DNA from: JASTVH01 sp042862465
GTDB lineage: Bacteria > Pseudomonadota > Gammaproteobacteria > Pseudomonadales > Oleiphilaceae
Length of the DNA stretch: 64,000 nucleotides
Direction of reading: 5' to 3'
NCBI GenBank assembly: GCA_042862465.1
Contig: JASTVH010000011.1
Span: 53,083 to 117,082 of the forward strand
The first letter of the stretch is position 1, and each line of letters begins with the position of its first letter. Made by a program: the position numbers and the translations under genes. Positions 1-9,025 of the stretch are shown one piece after another. A model generated the notes under the pieces. That model searched no databases, was not told the DNA's origin, and worked only from the letters and a program-made list of their open reading frames with translations.

Positions 1-574
1 TTGACCTGATACTGTTTTACCTCGCCGCCGATGGACAGCACACCGGTTACACCCGGAACGGTTCTGAGCTGGGGCTTGACAATCCAGTCCTGGATCGTGC
101 GGATTTCCTGCAGGCTGTATTGATCCTTATCCTCAGCTTCCAGGGAATACATCAGGATGCGCCCAAGACCGCTCGCTATGGGCCCGAGTTCCGGCTGCCC
201 CATCCCTTCGGGAATCTGGCGCTTGGCCTCGGAAAGCCGTTCGTTTACCAGCCGCCTGGCGAAGTAGATATCGGTGCCATCTTCGAAATAGATGGTCACC
301 CGCGACAACCCGAAAATCGACGTGCTCTGCACTTTTTCCAGCTTGGGAATTCCATACATGCTGATCTCAACGGGATAGGAAATCAGCGTTTCGATATCAA
401 CCGGCGACAGACCAGGACTGGTGGTAAACACCTGAACCATGGTCGGCGTCGCGTCCGGAAACGCATCCACCGGCAGTTTTTGAAATGAAAATACGCCGGC
501 AACGATCACGGCGATAGCAAAAACAAGCGTCATCAGACGATTGTTCAGCGCATAATTCACAATTGCGTTGATCA
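1..574 (-). CDS. czcA: Heavy-metal efflux RND pump, inner-membrane subunit (CzcA/CusA type), N-terminal part
   Basis: Inner-membrane proton-driven pump of a tripartite metal efflux system. Only the first 191 codons lie in the window; the gene runs off the left edge, so the metal-specificity residues of the transmembrane part cannot be read. The start is the ATG ending at 574, preceded by a G-rich ribosome site. The protein opens with a membrane helix (about residues 12-30), then the family's porter-domain motifs such as FPDATPTMVQV and a GLSRVTIYFEDGTD stretch typical of CzcA/CusA. It follows czcB after 15 bp and is the last visible gene of a minus-strand czcC-czcB-czcA operon. Family assignment is firm; Co/Zn/Cd against Cu/Ag is not decidable here. 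Confidence 0.9.
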
Positions 575-589
575 TGCTCCCCCCGGGGT

Positions 590-1774
590 TTAGTGTCCGT
601 GAGCGGCGCTGCGGCCACTGGCGGTAATGGCCGACATCAGATCAAAAGCGCCTACTGAAACCACTTCCGTGTTTGCGCTAATGCCGGACTTGATCTCGAT
701 CCAGTCGTTTGCCTCCTTGCCAAGCGTGACGGGAACCGCCTTGTAAGCCCCTTTCTCATCGCCCGGAACAAACACAACGGAGTCATCGCCAATGGTTTGA
801 ACCGCATCATCCGGAACCAGCGGCAGTGAGGCCTCCGATTCCGTCATGATTCTGGCCGTGGCATAGGTATTCGGGCGAAGGTCGCCTCTGGGAGACTCCA
901 GCACAACGCGAACCGGGATGGTGCGGGTCTTTTCATCGAGCATGCTCGACACCCAGGATACCTGCCCACTGTGAAACCGGTCAGAACTTGAATCCCTGGA
1001 GGAAATCTGAACCTCGTCTCCCGTTGAAATCTGGTCAATATCGGATTCGGACACCTGAAGAATGGCCCACAACACCGAGGCATCCGCCACGATGAAAGGC
1101 GTATCCGACGGACTCAGCGTTTGCCCCAGACGAACATGCATCTGCTCGACACGCCCCTCAATGGGTGAGCGGAGCGCGTATTGCGCCAGCCCCCCACTGT
1201 CACCTGACGACTCGCTGCCGTAAACCGCCAGTTGTTCCCGCACGGAATCGTACTCCGCTTTTGTTTCAAGAAAGGCAGCCTTGGCATCCAGGAACTCTTC
1301 TTCACTGGAAATACCCTGTCCCTGCAACTCCCTTTCACGATTGTAGTCAGACTCGGCCGCTTCTTTGCGGGCCTCCAGCGAGATTAACCGGGAGCGAATC
1401 CGGGCCAGCTCCACACTGTTCAGGGTTGCCAGTAACTGCCCCTTATTGACACGATCCCCCAGATCAACCGCCAACCCTGTCAGTTTTCCCTCCAGCAGCG
1501 GACCAACCTCGGCCACGCGGTCCGGCACATACTGAATCTCGGCAGGTGCCGTAACAATTGCGCCAGCGCGCCCCTTGGCAGCCGCCACAGTCTGAATCGA
1601 CAGTAACTCTGTCTGCTCCGGCGTCAGATGGATCTGGCGGGACTGGTTTTCCTCTCCGGCATGCTCGGCTTCTTCATTTTCGTGCTGGTCACCCTCGGCT
1701 TCTCCGGCAGCGTATGCCTGCTGCAAGCTCAGAGCGCCGACAACTATTAACAGTATCTTCAGATTGCGAATCAT
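590..1774 (-). CDS. czcB: RND efflux periplasmic adaptor subunit (CzcB/CusB type)
   Basis: Membrane fusion protein of 394 aa linking the CzcA pump to the CzcC outer-membrane channel. It has a signal peptide (about residues 1-22), then an acidic, His-containing stretch (GEAEGDQHENEEAEH) that could bind metal in the periplasm. A lipoyl/barrel-sandwich half follows (VGPLLEGKLTGLAVDLGDRV), then a long coiled-coil hairpin (about residues 120-175) and beta-barrel domains; it ends in HGH. The ATG at 1774 has a GAGGGTG ribosome site. Length fits the family. The gene lies 63 bp after czcC and 15 bp before czcA, so one transcript is likely. Confidence 0.93.
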   Translation of the reverse strand: MIRNLKILLIVVGALSLQQAYAAGEAEGDQHENEEAEHAGEENQSRQIHLTPEQTELLSIQTVAAAKGRAGAIVTAPAEIQYVPDRVAEVGPLLEGKLTGLAVDLGDRVNKGQLLATLNSVELARIRSRLISLEARKEAAESDYNRERELQGQGISSEEEFLDAKAAFLETKAEYDSVREQLAVYGSESSGDSGGLAQYALRSPIEGRVEQMHVRLGQTLSPSDTPFIVADASVLWAILQVSESDIDQISTGDEVQISSRDSSSDRFHSGQVSWVSSMLDEKTRTIPVRVVLESPRGDLRPNTYATARIMTESEASLPLVPDDAVQTIGDDSVVFVPGDEKGAYKAVPVTLGKEANDWIEIKSGISANTEVVSVGAFDLMSAITASGRSAAHGH

Positions 1775-1837
1775 TCATTCACCCTCAATATTTAGAGAAC
1801 GGTACTAAGAGAACGGTCAATTTTGAGTTTCATACCC

Positions 1838-3139
1838 TCAGGAACCGGCTGACATCGACAGAGCACCTCCTGTGCTTATCTCCAGCGCCCGGACGGCATC
1901 GATATAATCATTCTGCGCCTGAACGTATTCCTGCCTTACCGACAGGAGATTGTCCTGTGCCGCCAGAACATCCGAGGCACCGACCTTGCCCGCCCGAAGT
2001 GCTTTCTGCATCAACTGTAATGTTTCCTCTGAACGCTCCAGGATCGACTCGTTCATCTGGCGCAGCCGAACGGCGGTGGATTCGTACCGGGCCACAGCTG
2101 ACACAACCTGACGCTCTGTAGCCAGGCGCAAGGCCTCTGCCTCAAGCTCGGAGGTTTTCAGCCGCGCAGCAGCTTGTCTCTGCTCACCGGAATAATCATG
2201 AAAAACGGTCAAAGGCATCGACACCCCTGCACCGAAAAGGTTGGAGCCTTCCTCACGATCATAAAATCCGAAGACTTTCAGATTTGGAATCGTCAGGCTT
2301 TTCGCAACTTCAAGGCCAGATTCATCCGCTGCAATTCTGGCGGCCGCCGCTTTCAGGTCCGCTCTCTGACTCTGTGCCATCTCGACAAGCTGGCTGGTCG
2401 GAGGCAGGTCTTCGAGCGTCACATCAAGCTCGCCGGTCACCCCAACGGCATCGGAGGGGGACACCCCGAGCACTTCGGTAAGGTCAATTTTTGATTGCTC
2501 GAGCTTTTGTTCCGCCGAGGCTTTTTGATTCCGGGCCCTGGCAAGCCCAATGACTGCGGTATTGAGATCAATCCGGGTTTGTTTACCCTGTTTTACGGAC
2601 ATTTCAACCAGGTCTTTGGTGCGTTGCATAAGTTCAACGGCACGGGTTGCGGTTTCCAACTCTTTCTGAGCCAGCAGTATCCGGAAATAGGCGGCCCGCA
2701 CCCGCGCCTTGGTGGCTACCTTCAGGTATTCAAGCTCCTGTTGCCGGGACGTGAGATTACTCCGGGCACGCGACTGCCCAAGGTCGCCGCGATTACCCAT
2801 CCAGATCTCCTGAGTAACCCTCACCCCATATTCCAGGGACTCGTCGGCCTGATCCGGGGCCTGACGGGCCCCCAACTCAAACTCTGGATTGCTCGGCGCC
2901 CAGCGGCTGGCATGATCAAGCTGTCCCTGCTGTATCGAGACCGCGGCCCGCCTCAAAGCCAATACCGGGCTATTCTCGAAAGCCATCACCATGGCCTGGT
3001 TCAGGGAAACAGCCTGGCTGGCTTTGGCCTGCTGATATTCTTTCAGCGACACACTCTCTTTTGCCTGGGCCGACACCATAGGAGAGACGGCCAAGGCTCC
3101 CGGAACTATCATCGCGCACAACAACAATCGTTTGTTCAT
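1838..3139 (-). CDS. czcC: TolC-family outer-membrane channel of metal RND efflux (CzcC/CusC type)
   Basis: Outer-membrane channel of 433 aa with a signal peptide (cut near SAQA, about residue 25) and two repeats of the outer-membrane efflux domain made of long helices (about residues 45-230 and 250-420). It completes the CzcCBA trio and is the first gene of the minus-strand operon. The ATG at 3139 has a weak AGGATG ribosome site. No regulator gene is adjacent in the window. The upstream gap (3140-3426) contains a degenerate TTCAG-like pair that points away from this gene, so I do not assign it to this promoter. Confidence 0.92.
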   Translation of the reverse strand: MNKRLLLCAMIVPGALAVSPMVSAQAKESVSLKEYQQAKASQAVSLNQAMVMAFENSPVLALRRAAVSIQQGQLDHASRWAPSNPEFELGARQAPDQADESLEYGVRVTQEIWMGNRGDLGQSRARSNLTSRQQELEYLKVATKARVRAAYFRILLAQKELETATRAVELMQRTKDLVEMSVKQGKQTRIDLNTAVIGLARARNQKASAEQKLEQSKIDLTEVLGVSPSDAVGVTGELDVTLEDLPPTSQLVEMAQSQRADLKAAAARIAADESGLEVAKSLTIPNLKVFGFYDREEGSNLFGAGVSMPLTVFHDYSGEQRQAAARLKTSELEAEALRLATERQVVSAVARYESTAVRLRQMNESILERSEETLQLMQKALRAGKVGASDVLAAQDNLLSVRQEYVQAQNDYIDAVRALEISTGGALSMSAGS

Positions 3140-3356
3140 TCAGTATCATCCTGGCTGTTTGACTGAGGTCAGTGAGTCAGCATTTTTGCGTGGGAATCTG
3201 GAACGACCTTACAGACAAACCTTTAATACAGTTTGAAATTCAGGCACCGGAGAAGAAATGAGCTTTGGCGGCAGGGGGGGGGGCAGAGGTAAGGGCGAGG
3301 ATGTCGAGTCACCGGGCGTCAAGGCAGGCGCACGATGGTGGGTTCTTGCATGATAA

Positions 3357-3392
3357 ATAAAAACCGGCCCGTCATTTGGGCCGGCTTTTTAT
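3357..3392. terminator. Bidirectional intrinsic terminator
   Basis: CCGGCCC and GGGCCGG form a 7-bp stem with a 7-nt loop (3364-3384). It is followed by CTTTTTATT on the plus strand and, read on the minus strand, by GGTTTTTATTT. It should end the minus-strand porin gene that stops at 3427 and any plus-strand transcript from the 3140-3360 gap. Confidence 0.85.
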
Positions 3393-3426
3393 TCTGGATC
3401 TGAATTGCTTGTGATCACTTGGCCGA

Positions 3427-4155
3427 TCAGAAACTCCTGCTCCAACCCAGCCAGAACTTCGGATCATCCGAGTTGACAGAGCCAAGCGCGTCGGTTGACT
3501 CAATGTCCGCGTACTCCACGTTAACACTGAAAGAACCGAAGTTTCCCGCATCCTTTGTAACGTTGGCGGCGACGTGTGAATAACTTGCCTCGCCGACAGA
3601 AGCCTTGCCGTCATCAGCGAAGTCGTAATAGCCAAGCGTCACACCGGCACTGTAGCTGTCCTCCAGAGGCACCCCAACAGAGGCGTAGTAATAGGCATCC
3701 CCCTGCACGAACACCCCATCACCACTGGTGTCGCTGTTGATCGTGTAGGCCAGGCCGATGGCCGCAATGCCATAACTGATCTCGCCGTACAGTTCGCCGA
3801 AGTCGATGGAGTCCGGCGCGTCAGGATACGCATAATAAATGTACCCAACGTCATAACCCAGTTCTTCCACAGAGCCGGAGAATCCGGCATAAAGATCAAG
3901 CTCATAGCTGGTGCCGTCACCAAAATCGACATTGGAACCCCAACCACCGGCGTAGAAGCCCGACGCATGCTCATAATCCAACCCTCCCTGGACAGCCGCA
4001 GCCCCGTCTGTCTGGGTGACGCCCCGGAACAGATAGTTGCTGCTGGCGCTCACATTTGAGCTGACGTCAGCGCTAACAATGGCGGGCGCAGCCTGAAGTG
4101 CTGCAAGCAAAGTGATACTGATAAATCCGGATTTGGTGAAAAACTGCTTCTTCAT
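3427..4155 (-). CDS. TorF-type putative porin (Gcw_chp family)
   Basis: A 242-aa secreted beta-barrel protein. I chose the ATG at 4155 because a GAAGGT ribosome site precedes it and the protein then opens with a clean signal peptide (MKKQFFTKSG... to about residue 27, cut after VSA). The body is rich in aromatic, Gly and Asp residues in alternating beta-strand pattern, with the family hallmark SSNYLFRGVTQTDG near the mature N-terminus and a terminal aromatic (WSRSF) as in outer-membrane barrels. It is a single-gene unit closed by the terminator at 3357-3392. The substrate is unknown. Confidence 0.8.
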   Translation of the reverse strand: MKKQFFTKSGFISITLLAALQAAPAIVSADVSSNVSASSNYLFRGVTQTDGAAAVQGGLDYEHASGFYAGGWGSNVDFGDGTSYELDLYAGFSGSVEELGYDVGYIYYAYPDAPDSIDFGELYGEISYGIAAIGLAYTINSDTSGDGVFVQGDAYYYASVGVPLEDSYSAGVTLGYYDFADDGKASVGEASYSHVAANVTKDAGNFGSFSVNVEYADIESTDALGSVNSDDPKFWLGWSRSF

Positions 4156-4352
4156 AATGGATACCTTCGGTTGGGTTTCATTGCTCCAAATATGATTTAG
4201 CAAAAGTCTTGCCACATCTTATTTATTCTTGTTTATCATAATTATAGAGACAAATCGGCGCATTCTGAGCTTGCCCCCGAAAAACGACCGCAACACCTAG
4301 CGCCCCAGAACCTGTCACTGACCCGGACCAGCGCCCTGTTTTGATGCATTCT

Positions 4353-4386
4353 CTGTAACTATTCTGTAATCTTTGCCAAATAGACT
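4353..4386 (+). promoter_or_regulatory. PhoB-type box and -10 element before the OprO/P-like porin
   Basis: Two CTGTAA-type half-sites 11 bp apart (CTGTAACTATTCTGTAAT, 4353-4370) resemble the known PhoB box consensus CTGTCATAWAWCTGTCAY. Ten nt later comes TAGACT (4381-4386), a plausible -10. The position in front of a phosphate-type porin supports Pho control. Inference, not tested. Confidence 0.65.
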
Positions 4387-4435
4387 TGAATAGCGCTTCA
4401 AAACACATAAGCAAACCAAAAAGGTGAGACAGATC

Positions 4436-5521
4436 ATGAGCAAGAAATATTTGGGCTTGGCTTTGGCGATTTCTGCCGCTTCTACTGCACAGGCCGGAAA
4501 CGTTACGACCAGCGGCGAAGACCTTGTGATCGATACCGACAGCGGTATCAAAGTGAAAGTGTCGGATAACTCTGCGTCTTTTCAGCTCGGCGGGCGCATT
4601 CAGTGGGATTACGACGCCACGCAGTCTGACGACAACGGTGTTGACACTACCGATTTCGATGTGCGCCGGGCACGCCTCTACGCCAAGGGCCACTTTGGCG
4701 ACTGGGCGTACAAGACCCAGTTCAACGTCGCTGAAAGTGATGGCGCCGACGGCGGTACTGCTGAAGACCTGTACATTCGTTACATGGGATTTGGCTCAGC
4801 TGCAACCGTGACTATCGGTAAACAGAAAGAGCCATTCGGCCTGGAAGAATTAACGAGCTCAAAAGACATCTCAGCGCTTGAGCGATCTGCCATGACCGAG
4901 CGTTATGCCCCCGGTCGCAGCGGCGGCATCCAGCTCAGTGGCAAAGGCGGCAACTGGACCTACGGTATCGGCTACTTCGAGGCAGACGGCAATGGCAGCG
5001 ACGACTTCAATAACACGGCAGTAACCGCACGGGGCACGGTTGCACCGATTCAAACGAACAATATGGTTGTTCATCTTGGTGCGGGTTATACCACGCGTGA
5101 TGCCGACACTCAGGCCGATGAGGTCGATACGTTTAATCTGGAATTGGCCGGCGCTTCCGGGCCCTTCCATGCCCAGGCCGAATATTTCGATTCCGAGGAA
5201 GGTCAGGTGGATGTTGATGGTTATTACGTACAGCTTGGTTGGGTTGTCACCGGCGAAAGCCGTCCTTACAAGGCTGGGGCGTTCAAGCGAGTGAAACCGT
5301 CATCGCCCAAAGGAGCCTGGGAAGTTGTTGCCCGTTTTGAAGATGGCGACGGAAAATACAGTGACGTGGGGTTGGCCACAACTGACGGCGAGCAAACGAC
5401 ACTGGGGCTCAACTATTACGCCAACAATAACGTCCGAGTTGGCGTGAGCTATATGGATGGGGAAGAAGCCAATGGCACTAGTGGAGATGAAGTACGTGCA
5501 AGGTTGCAATATGCGTTTTGA
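4436..5521 (+). CDS. OprO/OprP-like phosphate-type porin
   Basis: Outer-membrane porin of 361 aa. The ATG at 4436 is chosen over a GTG at 4424 because the AAGGTGA ribosome site overlaps the GTG and is correctly spaced for the ATG. Signal peptide to about residue 21 (STAQA). The mature part shows porin O/P traits: LGGRIQWDYDA, FDVRRARLYAKGHFGDWAYKTQFN, KQKEPFGLEELTSSKD, and a C-terminal aromatic (RLQYAF). The PhoB-type box upstream suggests phosphate-starvation induction and uptake of phosphate or polyphosphate, but several homologues of this family are general anion porins. Confidence 0.8.
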   Translation: MSKKYLGLALAISAASTAQAGNVTTSGEDLVIDTDSGIKVKVSDNSASFQLGGRIQWDYDATQSDDNGVDTTDFDVRRARLYAKGHFGDWAYKTQFNVAESDGADGGTAEDLYIRYMGFGSAATVTIGKQKEPFGLEELTSSKDISALERSAMTERYAPGRSGGIQLSGKGGNWTYGIGYFEADGNGSDDFNNTAVTARGTVAPIQTNNMVVHLGAGYTTRDADTQADEVDTFNLELAGASGPFHAQAEYFDSEEGQVDVDGYYVQLGWVVTGESRPYKAGAFKRVKPSSPKGAWEVVARFEDGDGKYSDVGLATTDGEQTTLGLNYYANNNVRVGVSYMDGEEANGTSGDEVRARLQYAF

Positions 5522-5605
5522 CCGCATGGCGGGTTCTTGAATAAGCTTACCACTTGATTAGGGCACTGGTACGGGAAACATTGCGATCAAAAAACAATCG
5601 GAAAA

Positions 5606-5637
5606 TTCAGTTAGAGTTCAGTTTAGCTTGATATAGT
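5606..5637 (+). promoter_or_regulatory. TTCAG-N6-TTCAG promoter (copy 1), drives a short terminated unit
   Basis: TTCAG at 5606-5610 and 5617-5621 (11 bp apart), then 10 nt, then TATAGT at 5632-5637. Box, spacing and hexamer match the ten other copies in the window. There is no ORF downstream before the terminator at 5670-5697. Confidence 0.75.
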
Positions 5638-5642
5638 TCTTG

Positions 5643-5697
5643 CGAGTTAATGAAGTACTCAGGTTTTTAGGGCAGATATTCATCTGCCCATTTTTTT
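5643..5697 (+). ncRNA. Candidate small RNA A (about 55 nt)
   Basis: Predicted transcript from about 6 nt after the TATAGT hexamer to the terminator T-run. No start codon with a ribosome site lies in it. It contains ACTCAGGTTT (5657-5666) directly before the terminator hairpin, a 10-mer shared at the same position by candidate RNA B at 62548-62557. Could instead be a leader remnant of a lost gene. Confidence 0.5.
5670..5697 (+). terminator. Intrinsic terminator
   Basis: GGGCAGAT, loop ATTC, ATCTGCCC, then A and seven T (5691-5697). A textbook Rho-independent terminator closing the short unit that starts near 5643. Confidence 0.9.
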
Positions 5698-5932
5698 GTC
5701 TGCCCCGCTCTGAATAGAGCTCATCTGAAGTTTCTGGGTACATAGCTATCTGGCAATAATCAATTCCTGAAAAAGGGGCGCACCGACGCGCACGTGGAGT
5801 CGTCTGGCAGTCTGTCGGGATTAGGTTGTTAGGTCTCTCATAGCCAGAAAACCCCGGCTGGAAACCAGGGCTATGACAGAGAGGGAATGCAAAGGCGAAC
5901 TCGCCGCCGATCAGTTGGCCTTGGGTTGTTGA

Positions 5933-8074
5933 TCAGAAATTAACGCTGATCCCCAGCGAAGCGGTACGTGGCATGTTTGGCCTGGCGCCATCGGGCAAAC
6001 GTGAAACAATTTGCTGTTCATCGAACAGGTTGTCCACTTTCAGGAAGACATCGGCACTGGCGGTCAGCGCGTAACGGCTGATGAAGTCGACCAGGAACAG
6101 GGATTCGGTCTCGTCCAGTTCGGTGGCCGTGTTGTTGCATCCCGCGCTCACACACATCTCATCGACGTAGGTAGTCACCAGATAGTTGTCCCAGCCGCTC
6201 TGGTGCTCCATGCCGACCCGCAGGCTCATCTGGTTTTCCGGAACGTCTTTGAGCTGCTCGCCTTTTTTCAGGCCAGAGGCAGCATTGTCCTTGCTGATTT
6301 CCGCCTGGGTAAAGGTGTAGGTAAGGCTGACCGGAAGGTAGAAGTCGCCCGCCTCGGTGCCGGTCTGGAGCTGGAATTCCGCACCGGCAATTTCAGCCTC
6401 GCCGGTTACGAAACTGCCAGAAGTGGCGTCATTGCTGCACGGCGAGCCCACTGAACAGTTTTCAGCCTTGTTGGAGAAATCGCTGTAGAAGCCGATCATT
6501 TCCGCGAAGAACGCATTGCCAAAGTAGCGGACGCCGGCTTCCCAGTTCTTGCTGGTTTCCGGTTCTTCGTTTGCCCTGGCACCACCTCCGAGAGGGGAGA
6601 AACCCCGGTGCACACCGCCCAGAACCTGCCAGCTTTGGGACAGGTCGTAGGTAAAGGAAGCGCCGGGCAGGAGTTCAGCGCTGTCATTGGTGCGGGTGCT
6701 GTCGACCGTTGTGCGGCCGGGATCAGCGTACTGGGTGCGGCTGGTTTTCACATCCTCGTAGCGTAGCGCAAGGTTGATGCTGAGTTTGTCCGTCGCCTGC
6801 CACATGTCGAGTGCCCAGAAGCTCAGGGCTTCGCCGGTCTCGAAGCGATTATTGCTGCCCGTTGGGGCCACGCTGTTCTGGAACACGAGGGAGCCATTGA
6901 TCTGGTCGTAAACATCTACTGGCTGGAAGCGATCCATTTCATCTTCGTGGGTGCGGGCACCGAAATCGAACTCATGGTTGCCAATGTTTACATCAAAGTT
7001 TGTCTGAACGCCCTGGGAGACGTACTCCCTGGCGTTGTTCTTGTAATTCAGGCCGCTGGTGTCAACGGTACCGTCGAGAATACCCTGGGCATTGGCGTCA
7101 CCGGCGTTTGCCTGGTCGATGATGTTTCCGGCGCCACTGAGCTTGTACCAATTGCGTTTGAAGTCGTTGCGATAGAGGGTTGTGGTGCTGCTTACATTGT
7201 CGCTCCACTCGAACTGATGAGTCAGGCTGACACCGGAGTGAGTATTATCCATCTGGTCGGGACTGGAAAGCCCGTAGCGCCGGTTGGGGTCCTGGTTGAA
7301 GTCCGCATCCGTCAGTCCGACATAGGTCGAGTTGGAGGTTTCCTCGGAATACTGCAGCTTGGCGGTTACGCTCTGGCGCTCTCCCTGCCAGCGCAGTTTG
7401 CCGACATAGTCTTCGATATCAAAGCCGGTATCGCGGTTACTGCGGTCAATCTCCTTGAAGCCTTTCGCGGAGCGCTGGATGGTCTCAAGCAGGTAGCCCC
7501 AGTCGCCGGCCGTGTCACCGTAGGTTACATGAACGTCGGTGGAGCCGCGGTCGTTGGTGACGGTCTCAATATACCCCTGCCGCTGATCGGGAATGGGTGT
7601 GGAAATCAGGTTGACGACACCACCGGTGGTTTGCGGGCCATAGCGCAGCAGCGGGGCACCCTTGAGCAGTTCCAGCGAGGACATGCGCTTCAGCGTCGGG
7701 AAATAATAGGCGGCCGGGTTAGAATAGGGGGCCGGCGCGATCAGAATGCCATCTTCCATCAGGGTAACATTGCTGCTTCGCTCGGCCGTGGCACCGCGAA
7801 TGCCAATGTTAGGGCGCAGGCCCTGACCTTCCTCTTCCCGTACATACACGCCCGGGACGGTTTTCAATACCTGGTTGATGTCGGCCTCAACCTCGGTTTT
7901 CAACTGCTGATCGCCAACTACATAGCCTGACCCCGGCAGAGTTTGGGCTGCAGACGCATCGCCAATGATTTCCAGGGCTTCAAGGGTCTGGGGCTGGTCA
8001 TCGCCAGCGGCAGAGCCCATGGCTGGGGCCAGGCTGATCGCCACAGCCAGTGATAGTTGGGAAGGTCTAAACAT
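5933..8074 (-). CDS. TonB-dependent receptor, FecA-like (ferric dicitrate/siderophore uptake)
   Basis: Outer-membrane receptor that imports an iron chelate with energy from TonB. The longest frame starts at 8176, but the ATG at 8074 is preferred: it has a GGAGAA ribosome site and opens with a signal peptide (MFRPSQLSLAVAISL..., cut near residue 24); the upstream sequence carries the Fur-type box. The protein (713 aa) has a TonB-box-like LEALEIIGDAS, a plug domain (VLKTVPGVYVREEEGQGLRP, NIGIRGATAERSSNVTLMED) and a 22-stranded barrel ending in a terminal F. It is a single-gene unit. Whether the ligand is citrate or another siderophore cannot be told. Confidence 0.9.
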   Translation of the reverse strand: MFRPSQLSLAVAISLAPAMGSAAGDDQPQTLEALEIIGDASAAQTLPGSGYVVGDQQLKTEVEADINQVLKTVPGVYVREEEGQGLRPNIGIRGATAERSSNVTLMEDGILIAPAPYSNPAAYYFPTLKRMSSLELLKGAPLLRYGPQTTGGVVNLISTPIPDQRQGYIETVTNDRGSTDVHVTYGDTAGDWGYLLETIQRSAKGFKEIDRSNRDTGFDIEDYVGKLRWQGERQSVTAKLQYSEETSNSTYVGLTDADFNQDPNRRYGLSSPDQMDNTHSGVSLTHQFEWSDNVSSTTTLYRNDFKRNWYKLSGAGNIIDQANAGDANAQGILDGTVDTSGLNYKNNAREYVSQGVQTNFDVNIGNHEFDFGARTHEDEMDRFQPVDVYDQINGSLVFQNSVAPTGSNNRFETGEALSFWALDMWQATDKLSINLALRYEDVKTSRTQYADPGRTTVDSTRTNDSAELLPGASFTYDLSQSWQVLGGVHRGFSPLGGGARANEEPETSKNWEAGVRYFGNAFFAEMIGFYSDFSNKAENCSVGSPCSNDATSGSFVTGEAEIAGAEFQLQTGTEAGDFYLPVSLTYTFTQAEISKDNAASGLKKGEQLKDVPENQMSLRVGMEHQSGWDNYLVTTYVDEMCVSAGCNNTATELDETESLFLVDFISRYALTASADVFLKVDNLFDEQQIVSRLPDGARPNMPRTASLGISVNF

Positions 8075-8115
8075 ACGGTTGTTCTCCGTTATCATTGAAT
8101 TTGCCGGATGCAAGT

Positions 8116-8134
8116 GATAATGATTGGCATTACA
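8116..8134 (-). promoter_or_regulatory. Fur-type box before the FecA-like receptor
   Basis: GATAATGATTGGCATTACA matches the 19-bp Fur consensus GATAATGATAATCATTATC at 14 positions. It lies 42 bp upstream of the chosen start at 8074, as expected for iron-repressed transcription. Confidence 0.75.
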
Positions 8135-9025
8135 TTTCGAAACTTTATGTTTTGTAACTATTAAGTCAATAGCCAATTCTTATGGGTCGAAACGTGTCAA
8201 CAGGCTGAAAACCGTCAACTCCCGCTTTTCCTTTGTCGACCGAGAGGATTGTTCAGATAGCTTGCGGGTATGCCGATGCTAATGACGTCAACACCCTGCG
8301 CCATGGCCCGGTGTTCAAGCCGGACGCCGAGTGAAACCGCTTGAGGCAGAGTAGGGTCTGGCCAGCGCGCCGGCCTTCTCAGCCCTGGAGAATGCTGTGA
8401 GTGCCTAGGGTGTGCGGGTAATTCTATAAACTAGAGGCTGCCGGGGAGGGTCACGAGATTTACTCTAGGCTGTGTATAGGGTCAGAGCTACGGCATCCTT
8501 CAGCGTCAAATCAAGTTGATTCTGAGAGGCGTCAAATTGTTTGTCGCATTATGCTGGTTTACTAAGCAGCCTCGCCGAACTGGAGCCGAGTCTGGGTTGT
8601 TCCTGCTGGTCTACTGGAGTTCTCGTTTTTCTGTCGAGTTTTCCGCCTCTCCGATCCGCATTTGGGGTTCATTGCCTTTGGCAGGCTGACTATGGGGCAG
8701 CTGTTAAATCTGCAAATGATCATTGGTGGCTTTTTCTAGGATTTGAGGAAATAAGCGCCGCACAGTCCTTCAAGCCCAGAGGTATCTCAATGGAATGAGC
8801 CGCAAACGAGGCCCGTAGGGACGGCTCTGTGAGACGGATGAGGTGATGGCACCTTGTCCTGCTCGTTTTGTCTGTGAGCTTTTGGAGGTACCCCTTGCGA
8901 GTCAGGCTCAATCTGACCGATATCAAGGTTGCCGCGGACATAGGCGCCCTAAACTGAATTATCGACTCATGAATGAAACATTGACTCCACTCACCCCTTA
9001 TACGGCCACAGAAGGTACCACTAGG
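8135..9025. other. Long gap without a supported gene
   Basis: About 890 bp between the divergent TonB receptor and the porin at 9026. Open frames exist (e.g. 8541-8798 plus, 8720-8941 minus) but none has a ribosome site, a recognisable domain or plausible composition. The stretch 8880-8940 in one frame reads RVRLNLTDIKVAADIGALN, which hints at decayed coding DNA, but I could not assign it. Confidence 0.4.

Larger units (their letters stand above)
5522..5932. other. Gap with an sRNA-like unit and otherwise no gene
   Basis: Between the plus-strand porin and the convergent TonB receptor. It holds the TTCAG promoter and short terminated unit (5606-5697). Downstream, CATAGCC (5839-5845) and GGCTATG can pair as the arms of an imperfect hairpin just after the TonB receptor stop, without a clear T-run. 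I see no protein-coding ORF with a ribosome site. Confidence 0.6.

Noticed and set aside
2495..3166. Long plus-strand frame opposite czcC
   Set aside because: Shadow of a clear TolC-family gene on the other strand.
3227..3243. Degenerate TTCAG pair (TACAG-N7-TTCAG) before czcC
   Set aside because: Spacing is 12 and one half-site is changed, it points away from czcCBA, and no T-hexamer follows at 10 nt.
3258..3353. 31-codon ORF with a run of ten G
   Set aside because: A GGAGAAG site precedes it, but the Gly/Arg-rich product and homopolymer look like chance; no family recognised.
5839..5877. Hairpin after the TonB receptor as a terminator
   Set aside because: The stem is imperfect and no T-run follows on the minus strand.
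6947..7930. 327-codon plus-strand frame opposite the TonB receptor
   Set aside because: Shadow of the receptor gene; no ribosome site or domain.
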